Shown here piece by piece: positions 16,563 to 25,700 of a stretch of 52,377 nucleotides of DNA. The translations under genes and the position numbers were made by a program. This DNA is from Acidobacteriota bacterium. GTDB taxonomy: Bacteria > Acidobacteriota > Vicinamibacteria > Vicinamibacterales > CAVVIG01. The notes under the pieces were generated by a model, which was not told where the DNA came from, did no database searches, and saw only the letters and a list, made by a program, of their open reading frames with translations. The stretch is from positions 1-52,377 of the forward strand of contig QHWJ01000254.1 of the NCBI GenBank assembly GCA_003222535.1. Direction: 5' to 3'. The stretch's first letter is position 1, and each line of letters starts with the position of its first letter.

Positions 16563-17627
16563 CTACCAGCCTTCAAGCAGACCGCCGTCCACCCAATCCC
16601 ACAGCATGTAGAACACCATTTGTTTCGCCCGGTTCGCCGTGTTGCTCGCGGGAACGCGGAAGCCGATATTGCCAAGAATGTGCATGCGCTTGCTCAGCGG
16701 GATTTGGATTCCCGGCACGATGTCCCAATTCGTTGCCGTGCCGCCGACGAGATCCCGGTCGGCGATGATCTCCACCATCGGCGACCATCTGCGGCCGAGT
16801 CCGCCTTCCGTGCTGAACGTCTTGCCGATGGCTGTTCGCAGAAAGTAGGCCCTTGAAAGATCGTCAGGGTGCGCAGGCAGTTCGACTCCCGTATGCACCT
16901 GCAGAAAGCTGCCGGCCGGGAGAAGCTGCCCGTACGCCGCGAACGCTTCGAACACCGTGGATTCCCCGCCGGTCCCGAGAGACGTGTTTCCAGTAGGAGC
17001 GCTCAGCTCGCCACCCACGCTGAAAATCGAGCCCTTCTGGAGACTGTCGAAGAGCTTCTGCTTGTAGCCGAGCGCGAGGTCGCCGAACGCCGCGCCCCAG
17101 GTGCCGCGATTGTGCGTGAAGTCGAACGGGATGACGGCTTCCATCATGGCCGACGGACCGATGCGCCTCTCGTAAATGACCGACGTGGCGACTCCCGGCG
17201 TTCCGTGGGCGGTGATCGACCCTGTGATCACCGTCTCGTTTTCCGGAAACGCCTTCTCCGTGATCAACGGGCGCGGGAGGTTCAAATTGCCCCGTGGCCA
17301 GGCCTTCTCGACACACAGACTGCGAAGGTGGTCGATGACTTTGCTGATTTGGGCCTGGGTCAGCAGGTCCTTGAACGACGGCATGATCTGGGAGAAGGCC
17401 CGGGCCGGACCGCCATTCGTGATGATGGCACGCCACTGCACGTCCGGCTCCGGCGTTGCGGTGGGGCAGCACCCGCCGTCGTAGATCTGTTTGCCGGTCT
17501 CGAGCTTCAATTTACCGGCTGCGGTTTGCGCAGCCGGCACCGCCGCCGGCGCGCTGAACGTTGCAATGACCAGCGGAATCAGCCATCGCGCCGAGAGGAG
17601 CTTGGCGTGACCAGGTATCTCCAACAT
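16563..17627 (-). CDS. Cytochrome c / beta-barrel fusion protein that has lost its heme motif
   Basis: After a signal peptide, GKQIYDGGC starts like a class I cytochrome c. ATPEPDVQWRAIITNGG and SQIMPSFKDLLTQAQISKVIDHLRSLC then give the usual C-terminal half, including the axial Met of IMPSF. The CxxCH normally found after KxIYDxxC is missing; the text reads GGCCPTATPEP. Roughly 25 residues seem deleted, in frame, so no covalent heme is expected. Residues 120-354 form a porin-like domain of alternating beta strands (FSVGGELSAPTGNTSLGTGG, FLQVHTGVELPAH) ending in an aromatic-rich strand. Alternatively the loss reflects a sequence error. It sits upstream of the pentaheme cytochrome. Confidence 0.65.
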   Translation of the reverse strand: MLEIPGHAKLLSARWLIPLVIATFSAPAAVPAAQTAAGKLKLETGKQIYDGGCCPTATPEPDVQWRAIITNGGPARAFSQIMPSFKDLLTQAQISKVIDHLRSLCVEKAWPRGNLNLPRPLITEKAFPENETVITGSITAHGTPGVATSVIYERRIGPSAMMEAVIPFDFTHNRGTWGAAFGDLALGYKQKLFDSLQKGSIFSVGGELSAPTGNTSLGTGGESTVFEAFAAYGQLLPAGSFLQVHTGVELPAHPDDLSRAYFLRTAIGKTFSTEGGLGRRWSPMVEIIADRDLVGGTATNWDIVPGIQIPLSKRMHILGNIGFRVPASNTANRAKQMVFYMLWDWVDGGLLEGW

Positions 17628-17717
17628 CAGTTATTCGGCAGCCGACATGCTCGACGGCATCGCGTCGCGGTCGTCTGTGACACGGCGACCCTGAAAGTGT
17701 CGCACGGCCCCCAGTCC

Positions 17718-18569
17718 CTAGCCCCTGGCTCCCGCTCGTTTCTTCTGCGGCGCGGGCATTCGTGCGACCGCTGCCGCGCTCTTCTTCTTCGTCGAGCTGA
17801 TCGTATCCAGACTCTTGCGCAGCGCATCCATCAGATTGACGACCTTCGGCGGCGCTTCGATCTCCTGCGCGACGATCTCGCGGCCCTCGATCTTCGCGTC
17901 GATGATCTCGCGCAGCCCCACCTGGTAGTCGTCGCGGTACGACTGGAAGTCCACGTCCCCTTCGAACGTGCCGATCACCTGGCGCGCCAGCTTCACTTCC
18001 TCGGGCTTCACGGTGGCGGGCATGTCCGTCAGCTCGTCGATCGCCTTCATGCTGCGGATCTCGCTGGCGTGCCGCAGCGTGTACATGACGAGCCCCTGCT
18101 CGCGCGGCTGCACCTTCACGAGGTACTCACGCCCGTACAGCGCGACCTTGCCGATGCCGGCCTTGCCCTTCATCCCTTCGCGGATGACGGCGAACGCCTC
18201 GCGCGCAACGGGGCCATCGGGCGCAAGATAGTACGGCCGCTCGAGGTAAATCGGATCGATGGCCGTATCGTCGGTGAACTTCTCGAGGTTGATGACGCGC
18301 GTCGATTCGACGCGCACCTTCTCGACGTCCTCCTCGTCGACGATGACGTAGCGTCCCTTCTCGAACTCATAACCCTTGACGATGTCGGTGTTCGGCACCT
18401 CGCGCTCGCAGTGCGGGCACCAGCGCTTCTGCTGGATCCGCGTCTGGCACTCGCCGTGAAGCTGATTGAAGCTCAGCGTCGCGCCGGCGTCCGTCGCCGG
18501 GAACACTTTGATCGGGATGTTCACGAGGCTGATTTTGAGATAACCCTTCCATGTCGGTCGCGCGGGCAT
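17718..18569 (-). CDS. ku: Ku, double-strand break end-binding protein
   Basis: The 283-residue protein starts MPARPTWKGYLKISLVNIPI, a classic bacterial Ku N-terminus. It continues with SFNQLHGECQTRIQQKRWCP, KGYEFEKGRYVIVDEED, and DPIYLERPYYLAPDG. A lysine-rich tail ends the protein (STKKKSAAAVAR...KKRAGARG), as in Ku proteins that use the tail for DNA binding and LigD recruitment. Ku binds broken DNA ends as a homodimer in non-homologous end joining. No ligD is present in this window. AAGGTGA upstream of the ATG is a good ribosome site. The start lies just past the stop of the preceding gene on the same strand. Confidence 0.96.
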   Translation of the reverse strand: MPARPTWKGYLKISLVNIPIKVFPATDAGATLSFNQLHGECQTRIQQKRWCPHCEREVPNTDIVKGYEFEKGRYVIVDEEDVEKVRVESTRVINLEKFTDDTAIDPIYLERPYYLAPDGPVAREAFAVIREGMKGKAGIGKVALYGREYLVKVQPREQGLVMYTLRHASEIRSMKAIDELTDMPATVKPEEVKLARQVIGTFEGDVDFQSYRDDYQVGLREIIDAKIEGREIVAQEIEAPPKVVNLMDALRKSLDTISSTKKKSAAAVARMPAPQKKRAGARG

Positions 18570-18573
18570 AGAT

Positions 18574-19530
18574 TCACCTTTTGATGAGGAATGTCTCGCT
18601 CGTGTTCACCTGGAACTGCCGGAATCGGCCGTACGTCGCGACCGCCTCGATGCGGACGCCGCGCTGGTCGTCGTACCGCTCGCGCATTTCGATCGGCACC
18701 AGCAGGCCGAGGAGCGGCTCCGACTGGTAGCTTACGTCAACGGTCCCGTGGACCGCCCGGTTCCGCGCCACCAGCTCGCTGATCAGCACGCGGCCGGTGT
18801 CCGGCTCGATCCAGAAGCGGCCGCGCGACGGAAGATCCCGGTAATCGGTCGTTCGGATGAGGGTGCCCCGCTGCTTCTCCTCGTACTCGATGGCCCACAC
18901 TTCGATCGACGTTCGAAACGCTGCGGACACGGCAGGCTCTTTCTTCACGCCGTCGGGCACGCGATCGTTCGTTCGTTTGAACTTGAACCGCGGCTGGTTC
19001 GATCGTTCGAGAATCTGCAGGGCGAACACCGGCGTGTTGATGTTGCGCTGGATGTCGCCGATGTTGTACCGCGCGCTCTCCTTGAGAATCGCCCCGACCT
19101 GATCGCGCGAGGCGGCCGATTCGTTGAGAAACAGCCTGGTCAATCGTTCAGGGCGATCCCGGACGGACACGCCGTCCGCTTCGAAGACATCGCGGAACTG
19201 CACCCATTTCCTGCTTGCCGCTGACTGCACCAGCAGCAGATCCGATTTCAGCTCGAGCCGGATCGGCGTGGTGAGCTGACCCTGGCAGCGCAGGATTGCC
19301 GTGTACGTGGCAGTTGCGGGACAACCGGATCGGCGCGCGAACGCCTTGACCTCCTGAACGTAACGCTCCTCGGCGACGATGCCGGAGAGCTGACGCTGGA
19401 ACTCCGCGACATACGCGCCGGCGCGCTCGAGGACCGTGTCGAGCGGGGCCGGCCGGGCCGGCGCCGGTCGGGCAAGGAAGCTCATCCCTGCGGCGGCGAA
19501 GATTATCGAACAAAAACGGCCGTTTCGCAT
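18574..19530 (-). CDS. Exported protein of unknown function
   Basis: The 318-residue product begins with a signal peptide (RFCSIIFAAAGMSFLARPAPA). The mature part starts with a helical stretch (VLERAGAYVAEFQRQLSGIVAEERY), then alternates strands and basic loops, ending FQVNTSETFLIKR. Two cysteines, in RRSGCPATATYTAILRCQG, could form a disulfide. No enzymatic motif was recognised. Proteins of this pattern are familiar in Acidobacteriota genomes, but I cannot name a family. It is 4 nt upstream of ku and probably cotranscribed with it, though the functional link is unclear. Confidence 0.6.
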   Translation of the reverse strand: MRNGRFCSIIFAAAGMSFLARPAPARPAPLDTVLERAGAYVAEFQRQLSGIVAEERYVQEVKAFARRSGCPATATYTAILRCQGQLTTPIRLELKSDLLLVQSAASRKWVQFRDVFEADGVSVRDRPERLTRLFLNESAASRDQVGAILKESARYNIGDIQRNINTPVFALQILERSNQPRFKFKRTNDRVPDGVKKEPAVSAAFRTSIEVWAIEYEEKQRGTLIRTTDYRDLPSRGRFWIEPDTGRVLISELVARNRAVHGTVDVSYQSEPLLGLLVPIEMRERYDDQRGVRIEAVATYGRFRQFQVNTSETFLIKR

Positions 19531-19576
19531 CAGCGTGAGTCGATGATCGTCCTACCGGAACACATCGCGGTCAAGC

Positions 19577-19582
19577 TAGAAT
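19577..19582 (+). promoter_or_regulatory. -10 box of the DUF3500 gene
   Basis: TAGAAT lies 6 nt before the ATG at 19589. No -35 or ribosome site is clear. Confidence 0.35.
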
Positions 19583-19588
19583 CCGCGG

Positions 19589-20662
19589 ATGACTCAACCC
19601 ATTTCCTCCCGCTTGTGCCTGGCCGCGGCGCTCGTCGCCGCCCTGGCAGTCGGCTCGATGGTCGCCGCCGAACGCTCCTCGTCCGCGATGGCGACCGCCG
19701 CGACCCGATTCGTGAACGCGCTGACGCCCGACCAGCGCCAGCAGGCGTCGTTCGCGTTCGACTCGGACGAACGGCTCCACTGGCACTTCATCCCGACCGA
19801 GACGTTTCCGCGCAAAGGGCTGCTCGTTCAGTCGATGAATGAGTCGCAGCGGAAGCTCGCGCAGGAGCTGCTCAAGGCCGGGCTGAGCCAGCGCGGATAC
19901 CTGACCGCGACGTCGATCATGGATCTCGAAACGGTGCTGGGCGCGCTCGAGGCCGCCGGGCGCTCGGTCGAGGCCCAACCCCGAAGTGCGCCGCTCGTTC
20001 GCAATCCGGTGGGGTACTTCTTCTCCATCTTCGGCACGCCGTCCGCGCGGGACACGTGGGGCTGGCGCGTCGAAGGCCATCACGTCTCGCTGCACTTCAC
20101 CGTGGTGAACGGCACGCTCGTCGCGTCGACGCCGTCGTTCTTCGGCAGCAACCCCGCGGAAGTGCGCGAAGGTCCGAAGAAGGGGCTGCGGATCCTCGGC
20201 CCCGAAGAGGACGCCGCGCGCGCGCTCCTGCAGTCGCTCGACGCCTCGCAGCGCACGAAGGCGATCCTCGACGCGAAGGCGCCGAACGACATGCTGACGA
20301 TGGCGAAGGTCGACATCAGCCCGCTGTCGCCGTCAGGTCTCCCGGCCGAGGGGATGAACGCCACGCAGCGCGATCTGCTGATGAAGCTGATCGACGTCTA
20401 CACCGGCTACATGGCCCCCGACATCGCCGCGGATCGCCAGGCGCGCCTGCGCAAGGCCGGCGTCGAGAAGATCGGGTTCGCGTGGGCCGGCGAGACCGAG
20501 CGCGGCAAGAAGCACTATTACCGGATTCAGGGGCCGACGTTCCTCGTCGAGTACGACAACACCCAGAACGACGCCAACCACATCCACTCGGTGTGGCGCG
20601 ACTTCGATGGCGACTTCGGGCGCGATCTCCTGCGCGAACATCTTCGAACGGTCGCGCACTGA
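19589..20662 (+). CDS. DUF3500 domain exported protein
   Basis: The 357-residue protein has a signal peptide (RLCLAAALVAALAVGSMVAA). It then shows the DUF3500 pattern: FDSDERLHWHFIPTE, GLLVQSMNESQRKLAQELL, DTWGWRVEGHHVSLHFT near the middle, and IGFAWAGETERGKKHYYRIQGPTFLVEYDN with HIHSVWRDFDGDFGRDLL at the end. The conserved histidines and acids suggest metal binding or catalysis, but the biochemical role of the family is not established to my knowledge. It stands alone, divergent from the Ku operon. Confidence 0.82.
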   Translation: MTQPISSRLCLAAALVAALAVGSMVAAERSSSAMATAATRFVNALTPDQRQQASFAFDSDERLHWHFIPTETFPRKGLLVQSMNESQRKLAQELLKAGLSQRGYLTATSIMDLETVLGALEAAGRSVEAQPRSAPLVRNPVGYFFSIFGTPSARDTWGWRVEGHHVSLHFTVVNGTLVASTPSFFGSNPAEVREGPKKGLRILGPEEDAARALLQSLDASQRTKAILDAKAPNDMLTMAKVDISPLSPSGLPAEGMNATQRDLLMKLIDVYTGYMAPDIAADRQARLRKAGVEKIGFAWAGETERGKKHYYRIQGPTFLVEYDNTQNDANHIHSVWRDFDGDFGRDLLREHLRTVAH

Positions 20663-20790
20663 CTCGCGCCCCACAAAGGACACAGAGGGAACAAAGGACA
20701 CAGAGGGAACAAAGGACACAAAGGGAAGGGCGGTACTACGCCTACCAAAGGGAAGGGCCGTATTACGCCTATCGAAGAAGGTTTGATCCG
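20663..20790. repeat. Simple repeats flanking the IS91-type remnant (left)
   Basis: Three near copies of GGACACAGAGGGAACAAA are followed by two of CAAAGGGAAGGGC and two of TA(C/T)TACGCCTA. Inverted relatives (TACTACGCCTA, CCCTTTGTGTCCTTTG) occur on the other side of the remnant at about 21702-21755. Confidence 0.75.
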
Positions 20791-20809
20791 CACGGCCACG
20801 ATGCAGGGA

Positions 20810-21502
20810 CGGCGGATGCGCACCAAGCCGCGCGGAAGCACGTGGACCAGGAAGCGCCGCAGAAATTCGTCGACGCCAAGCGCCATGACCTTCCGGGCGT
20901 CCTCCATCCGCGTAATCCTTCCAGCGGAACCGGACGACGCCGTCGACGAGACTGACGAGGCGGGCGTTGGAGATCGCGATCCGGTGCGTATACCGCCCGA
21001 GGTACTTGAGCGCCTGCGCCGGCCCGCCAAAGGGCCGCTTCGCATACACGACCCACGGTGTGGCCCGGAGCTGCGCGAGGAGCGCGGCGAATCGGCCCGC
21101 ATCGGCAAGCGGGGCCGTGCCCGCGGCGAAGGTCAGCTGGCCGTCAGTGAAGGCGCGTCGCAGCCCCGCGAGATACTTTGAGCGGAAGACGACCGAGAGC
21201 GCCTTCACTGGAAACAGAAACGTCGCGCGCCCGCGGATCCAGCGGGTGCGGTCTCGCTTCAACGTGATGTGATAGAAGAACCGCAGTCCGCTCACCACGA
21301 TGTTGCACGTGCTCCACGAGAGCTGTCGGTCGCGCAGCAGATGCACCACATACGCTTGAATCTCCCCGTCCGTGATCCGATCCGGCGAGCGGCGATAAAA
21401 TCGCGCGAGCCCCGTCACCGCCCACAGGTACGATTCGCGCGTCCGGTCGGCAACCCCCCGCGCGAGCATGTCGTCGTCCATCCGTCGGCGCAGCTCCGTC
21501 AT
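20810..21502 (-). pseudogene. IS91-type element remnant: integrase N-terminus fused to transposase C-terminus
   Basis: The frame opens MTELRRRMDDDMLARGVADR and continues ESYLWAVTGLARFYRRSPDRI, the SAM-like core-binding domain of the tyrosine recombinases that accompany IS91 elements. After about 85 residues it passes directly into IS91 transposase sequence (PWVVYAKRPFGGPAQALKYL, GRYTHRIAISNARL, VRFRWKDYADG). The recombinase catalytic domain and the transposase N-terminus are therefore missing, as from a deletion joining the two genes. One extra base near 20925 then shifts the frame; the ending ARKVMALGVDEFLRRFLVHV reads in another frame. The element is inactive. The open frame running on toward 20333 is a shadow of the DUF3500 gene. 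Confidence 0.8.
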
Positions 21503-21699
21503 GACACACCTCACGGCTTCGAACGTCTGTCTTGGCGTTCGTCAGCGGGGATTCTGTGATGTGTCAGGGAAAGAACGGGATGGAGGCGAATGAAGGAGGT
21601 TGCTGGGGAGCCGTCAGGAGGCTGGCAGGATCACCGCGCACGCACGAGCGGCCTTTCCTACCGCGATCAGCGGTTTAGTTCAACCAGACAGCAGGCGGC

Positions 21700-21817
21700 C
21701 TTACTACGCCTATCAGGTGTGTCGGCCCTTTGTGTCCTTTGTAACCTTTGTGTCCTTCATTTCCGAAAGGTCAGATCCGAAAGGTCAGATCCGAAAGGTC
21801 AGATCCGAAAGATCAGA
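21700..21817. repeat. Simple repeats, including four 14-bp TCCGAAAGGTCAGA units
   Basis: TACTACGCCTA and CTTTGTGTCC-type strings are followed by four head-to-tail copies of TCCGAAAGGTCAGA (21762-21817). The last codons and the stop of the amidohydrolase lie inside the array. Confidence 0.85.
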
Positions 21818-22575
21818 TCGAAGTTCCCTCCGAAAATCTTCTCCCTCACCTCCGTGCTGGCGCCGATCTCGTCCAGCGCAGAGGACTGCTGCTCGTACAC
21901 GTCGCTGACCCACCCCCGCGGAAAGAACGGCGAATCGTTCGAGCTCGACGTGTCGAGGAGCACGTTCGGACATAAGTCGGCGACCATCAGCGCTTCGCGA
22001 AAGAGACCGGCGCCGAAGTGCGGGATGATGATCGGCAGCTGCGGGTAGCTGAGCGCGACCGCGTGCAGGTCCAGGGGGTTGCCGAACCGGATGTCGAACG
22101 GACTGGGCAGCCCGAGCTTCTTGCGCACGCCCACCGACAGCATGCCACAGTGCACGAACATCGCCGTCCCGGGGTTCGCGGCGGCGACGTCGAAGAGGCG
22201 CGTCACGCGCGCGTCGTGAATCGAAAAGCGGTGCATGGCGGGGAAGAGACAGATCGCGCGCAGGCCGCCCCGCTCGATCGACGCCGATGCGCGGACGGCT
22301 GCGTCGGGTTGCGTCGGGTCCACCATGAAGAAGCCGACGAACCGGTCGCGATGGACGCTGACGGCCGCCTCGACCGACGCCGCGTCGCCTGGCACGCTCG
22401 CGATCAGCGCCGCGCGCGCCACCTGGTGGCGATCGAGCTCGTCCACCCAGCGGTCGGCGAGCGATTCGGCGGTGCCCGGCGCGTCCCACCCCAGCTTCGC
22501 CAGCGCCGCGTCGCCGCCGAGCGCGCCGAAAAACGGCGTCGAGAAAAAATGGCAATGCGCGTCGTTGATGTTCAT
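21799..22575 (-). CDS. Amidohydrolase (amidohydrolase-2 type TIM barrel)
   Basis: The 258-residue protein starts MNINDAHCHFF, giving the metal-binding HxH of strand one. It continues with GFFMVDPTQPDAAV, a central MFVHCGMLSVG with the strand-five histidine, and IIIPHFGAGLFREAL with another metal-ligand histidine. The expected final aspartate block is replaced by KIFGGNFDLIFRI, of which the last residues and the stop come from a 14-bp repeat. The C-terminus may therefore be shortened by the repeat. Members hydrolyse or decarboxylate diverse substrates, and none can be assigned here. It is divergent from the TonB receptor. Confidence 0.75.
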   Translation of the reverse strand: MNINDAHCHFFSTPFFGALGGDAALAKLGWDAPGTAESLADRWVDELDRHQVARAALIASVPGDAASVEAAVSVHRDRFVGFFMVDPTQPDAAVRASASIERGGLRAICLFPAMHRFSIHDARVTRLFDVAAANPGTAMFVHCGMLSVGVRKKLGLPSPFDIRFGNPLDLHAVALSYPQLPIIIPHFGAGLFREALMVADLCPNVLLDTSSSNDSPFFPRGWVSDVYEQQSSALDEIGASTEVREKIFGGNFDLIFRI

Positions 22576-22724
22576 TGGCAGTGACGGTTTATCACGAAGT
22601 CGCGAACGATGACGAGGGCCACGAAGGTATCGGTGAGCCGTGCGGGATGAAATGTGGCTCCTGCGCGTCTTGCCCGGCGGGCGGCGCTGCCTTACGATGG
22701 GCGTCGTTCTCTGCGGAGGATCTC

Positions 22725-25700
22725 ATGATCACTCGCGTCGTGACCGGTCCGTGGTTGAAGCCGGCCGTCGCAGCGGGGGCGGCGATGCTCATCGCATGCC
22801 TGTTCCTCGTTCCGTCGCCCGCATCAGCCCAGGCGACAGGCGCCATGACCGGCATCGCCACCGACGCGTCGGGTGGGGTTCTTCCCGGCGTCACGATCGA
22901 CGTCACGAACCGCGACACCAGTCAGGTACGCACGGCCGTCACGGGTGCCGACGGCTTCTTCACCATCCCGCTGGTCAATCCGGGCGTCTATCAGGTGAGG
23001 GCGACGCTCCCCGGATTCCGCACGACGGTCCGCGACAACATCACGGTCGTCGTCAACGAAACCGTACGCGGGGATGTCGTGCTGCAGGTCGGTCAGATCG
23101 AGCAGCAGGTGGATGTGTCGGGCCAGTCGCCGCTCGTCGAAACGACCAACGCCACGCTGGGTGTCGTCATCGATCGGCAGAAGGTGGTCGATCTTCCACT
23201 GAACGGCCGGAACTTCACGCAGCTCGGCACGCTCATTCCCGGCGTCGTGGCGCCCCCGGCGGGGCTCGGCGGTCAGGACGGCAACGCGACACCGGGCGGG
23301 TTCGGCAACGTGACCGGCGGCTTCAACGTCAACGGCCAGCGCAACCAGTCGAACAACTTCCTGCTCGACGGCGCGTCGAACAACGATTCGTTCAACACCG
23401 GCTTCGTGCTGCGGCCGCCGCCCGACGCCATCCAGGAATTCAAGATTCTCACGCACGCCTATGACGCGGAGTACGGGCGTAACGCCGGCTCGGTCGTGAA
23501 CGTCGCGACCAGGTCGGGCACCAACATCCGGCACGGCGGCGCGTGGGAGTTCAACCGGGACGACAGGCTGCAGTCCAGGAATTTCTTCGCCACGGCGAAG
23601 CCGGCGCTGAAGCAGAACCAGTTCGGCGGCGCGCTCGGCGGACCGCTCGTGAGGAACCGCCTGTTCGTGTTCAGCTACTTCGAGGGCTTCAGGAACAAGC
23701 AGGGCGCGACGGACACGCGAACGGTGCTGTCTCGGGCCGAGCGCGCGGGCGACTTTTCGGGTGGCGCGGTGATCCGCGATCCGCTCACGGGGCAGCCGTT
23801 TCCCGGCAACGTCATCCCGTCCGATCGCATCAGCCCGATATCGATGAAGATCCTCGATCGATACATCCCGCTGCCGAACACCACCCTCAATCGCGTGGTC
23901 CGATCGCCCAATGTCGAGGACAGCCGCCAGCAGTTCGGGACGCGCGTCGACTATCAGCTGAACGAGAAGCACAGCCTGCTGGGCCGCTACATGATCGGTC
24001 ATACCCGCAACGTCAACCCGCTCCAAGGGTCGAACTTCTCGCCGGCTGGAAATACCTCGATCGCGACGCTGCAGGACGTCATGGGGTCGGACACGTGGAT
24101 GCTGAAGCCGACGATGATCAACGTGGCGCGCGCGTCGACCAACCGCATCAGCGCGAAGCCGACGGTGACGAGCGGGCTCAACCTCAAGGATCTCGGCTTC
24201 AACATCAACCCGAGCAACGCCGCTGCGGCCGGCCTCCCGTTCATCAGCCTGACCGGCTTCTTCTCCACCGGCGATGCGCAGCAGCCCTTCGCGACGCGGG
24301 TGAACGACGTGTTCGGGCTCACCGACGACCTGACCTGGCTGTCGGGGACGCACTCGATGAAGTTCGGCGCCGAACTGCGGCGCGATCGGATCAAGGTGTC
24401 GTTCATCAACCGCCCGAACGGCGATTTCACCTTCGCGGGGACGCAATACAGCGGAAACGCGGCGGCCGACTTCCTGCTCGGCTTTCCGCAGCAGTTCCGC
24501 CAGGCCGCCGGTGATCCCAATCTCGATGGCTCGTCGTGGGTCTACGCGATCTACGGCCAGGACGAATTCCGGATCTCACGCGTGACGCTGAACTACGGCG
24601 TCAGGTACGAAGTGAACCAGCCCTTCGCCGAGAGTCAGGATCATCTCAACGCGTTCCACCCGGGCCAGCAGTCCACCGTGTTCCCGAACGCGCCCAGGGG
24701 CCTTGTCTACCCGGGCGACTCTGGCGTTCCGCGCGGGACGTATCCGACCGACAGGAACAACTTCGCGCCGCGGCTCGCCTCGGTGTGGGATCCGCGCGGC
24801 GACGGCCGGACTGCCGTGCGGGCCGCGTGGGGCATCTTCTACGACACGCTGCCCGGCCAGGGAGACTTTTTTCAGAACGGCACGCTTGCGCCGCCCTTCC
24901 AGCCGCTGACCGAGGTGAACTTTCCTCTGCAGGTGTCCGCGCCACCGTTCGCCGACCCGCTGCGGGGCGTCACCGGTACGCCCGGCTTCCCGGCGGGCCT
25001 CATCTTCATCGGCTGGGGAGAGGACTTCGCGACCCCGATGGTGCAGCAGTACAACCTGACGGTGCAGCAACAGGTGGGCGGCTCGTGGGGCCTCGAAATC
25101 GGCTACGTCGGATCACGTGGCACGCACATGCCGATCTTCATGGAGGTCAATCCCACGATCGCGGTGCTGTCGCCCACTCCCGCAATCGGACCGCGCCTGT
25201 TCCCCGCGTTCAGCCTCGTGCGCCCCACGTTCTCGGAGGCGAAGTCCTGGTACGACTCGCTGCAGACCAGCGCGCGGATGCGCGCGTGGCGCGGGCTGAA
25301 CCTGCTCGCGTCATACACGCTGGGCCACGCGGTCGATCACGTCTCGGGCTTGAACATCGGCGGAGAGCCGCGGCCGATGCTCCCTGTGACGATCGGCGAC
25401 CAGGCGTCGATTGACGCGGCGCTCGCGCGCGAGAAGGGAGACGCGCTGTTCGACGTGCGGCATCGCGCCGTGGTCAGTTTCGGGTACGAGCTGCCGCGCC
25501 TCGACAATCGAGGCGCCGCGACGCGTCTCGCGCTCGGTGGCTGGCAGGTGAACGGCATCCTCCAGGGGCAGACCGGCTTTCCGCTGACCGTCATCGAGCC
25601 GACCAACGTCTCGCTGACCTCGATGACGAACCGTCCGAACGCGACGTGCGATCCGAACGCCGGCGGGGCGCGCACGACGACTCAGTGGTTCAATACCGCG

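Noticed and set aside
17718-19530. A complete NHEJ operon with ku
   Set aside because: No ligD, primase or ligase frame lies nearby. The neighbour upstream is an exported unknown.
20333-20800. Continuation of the integrase/transposase frame into the DUF3500 region
   Set aside because: After the frameshift the frame is the antisense of DUF3500 and simple repeats.
21590-22048. Plus-strand open frame over the 14-bp repeats
   Set aside because: It lacks a ribosome site and domain and overlaps the amidohydrolase antisense.
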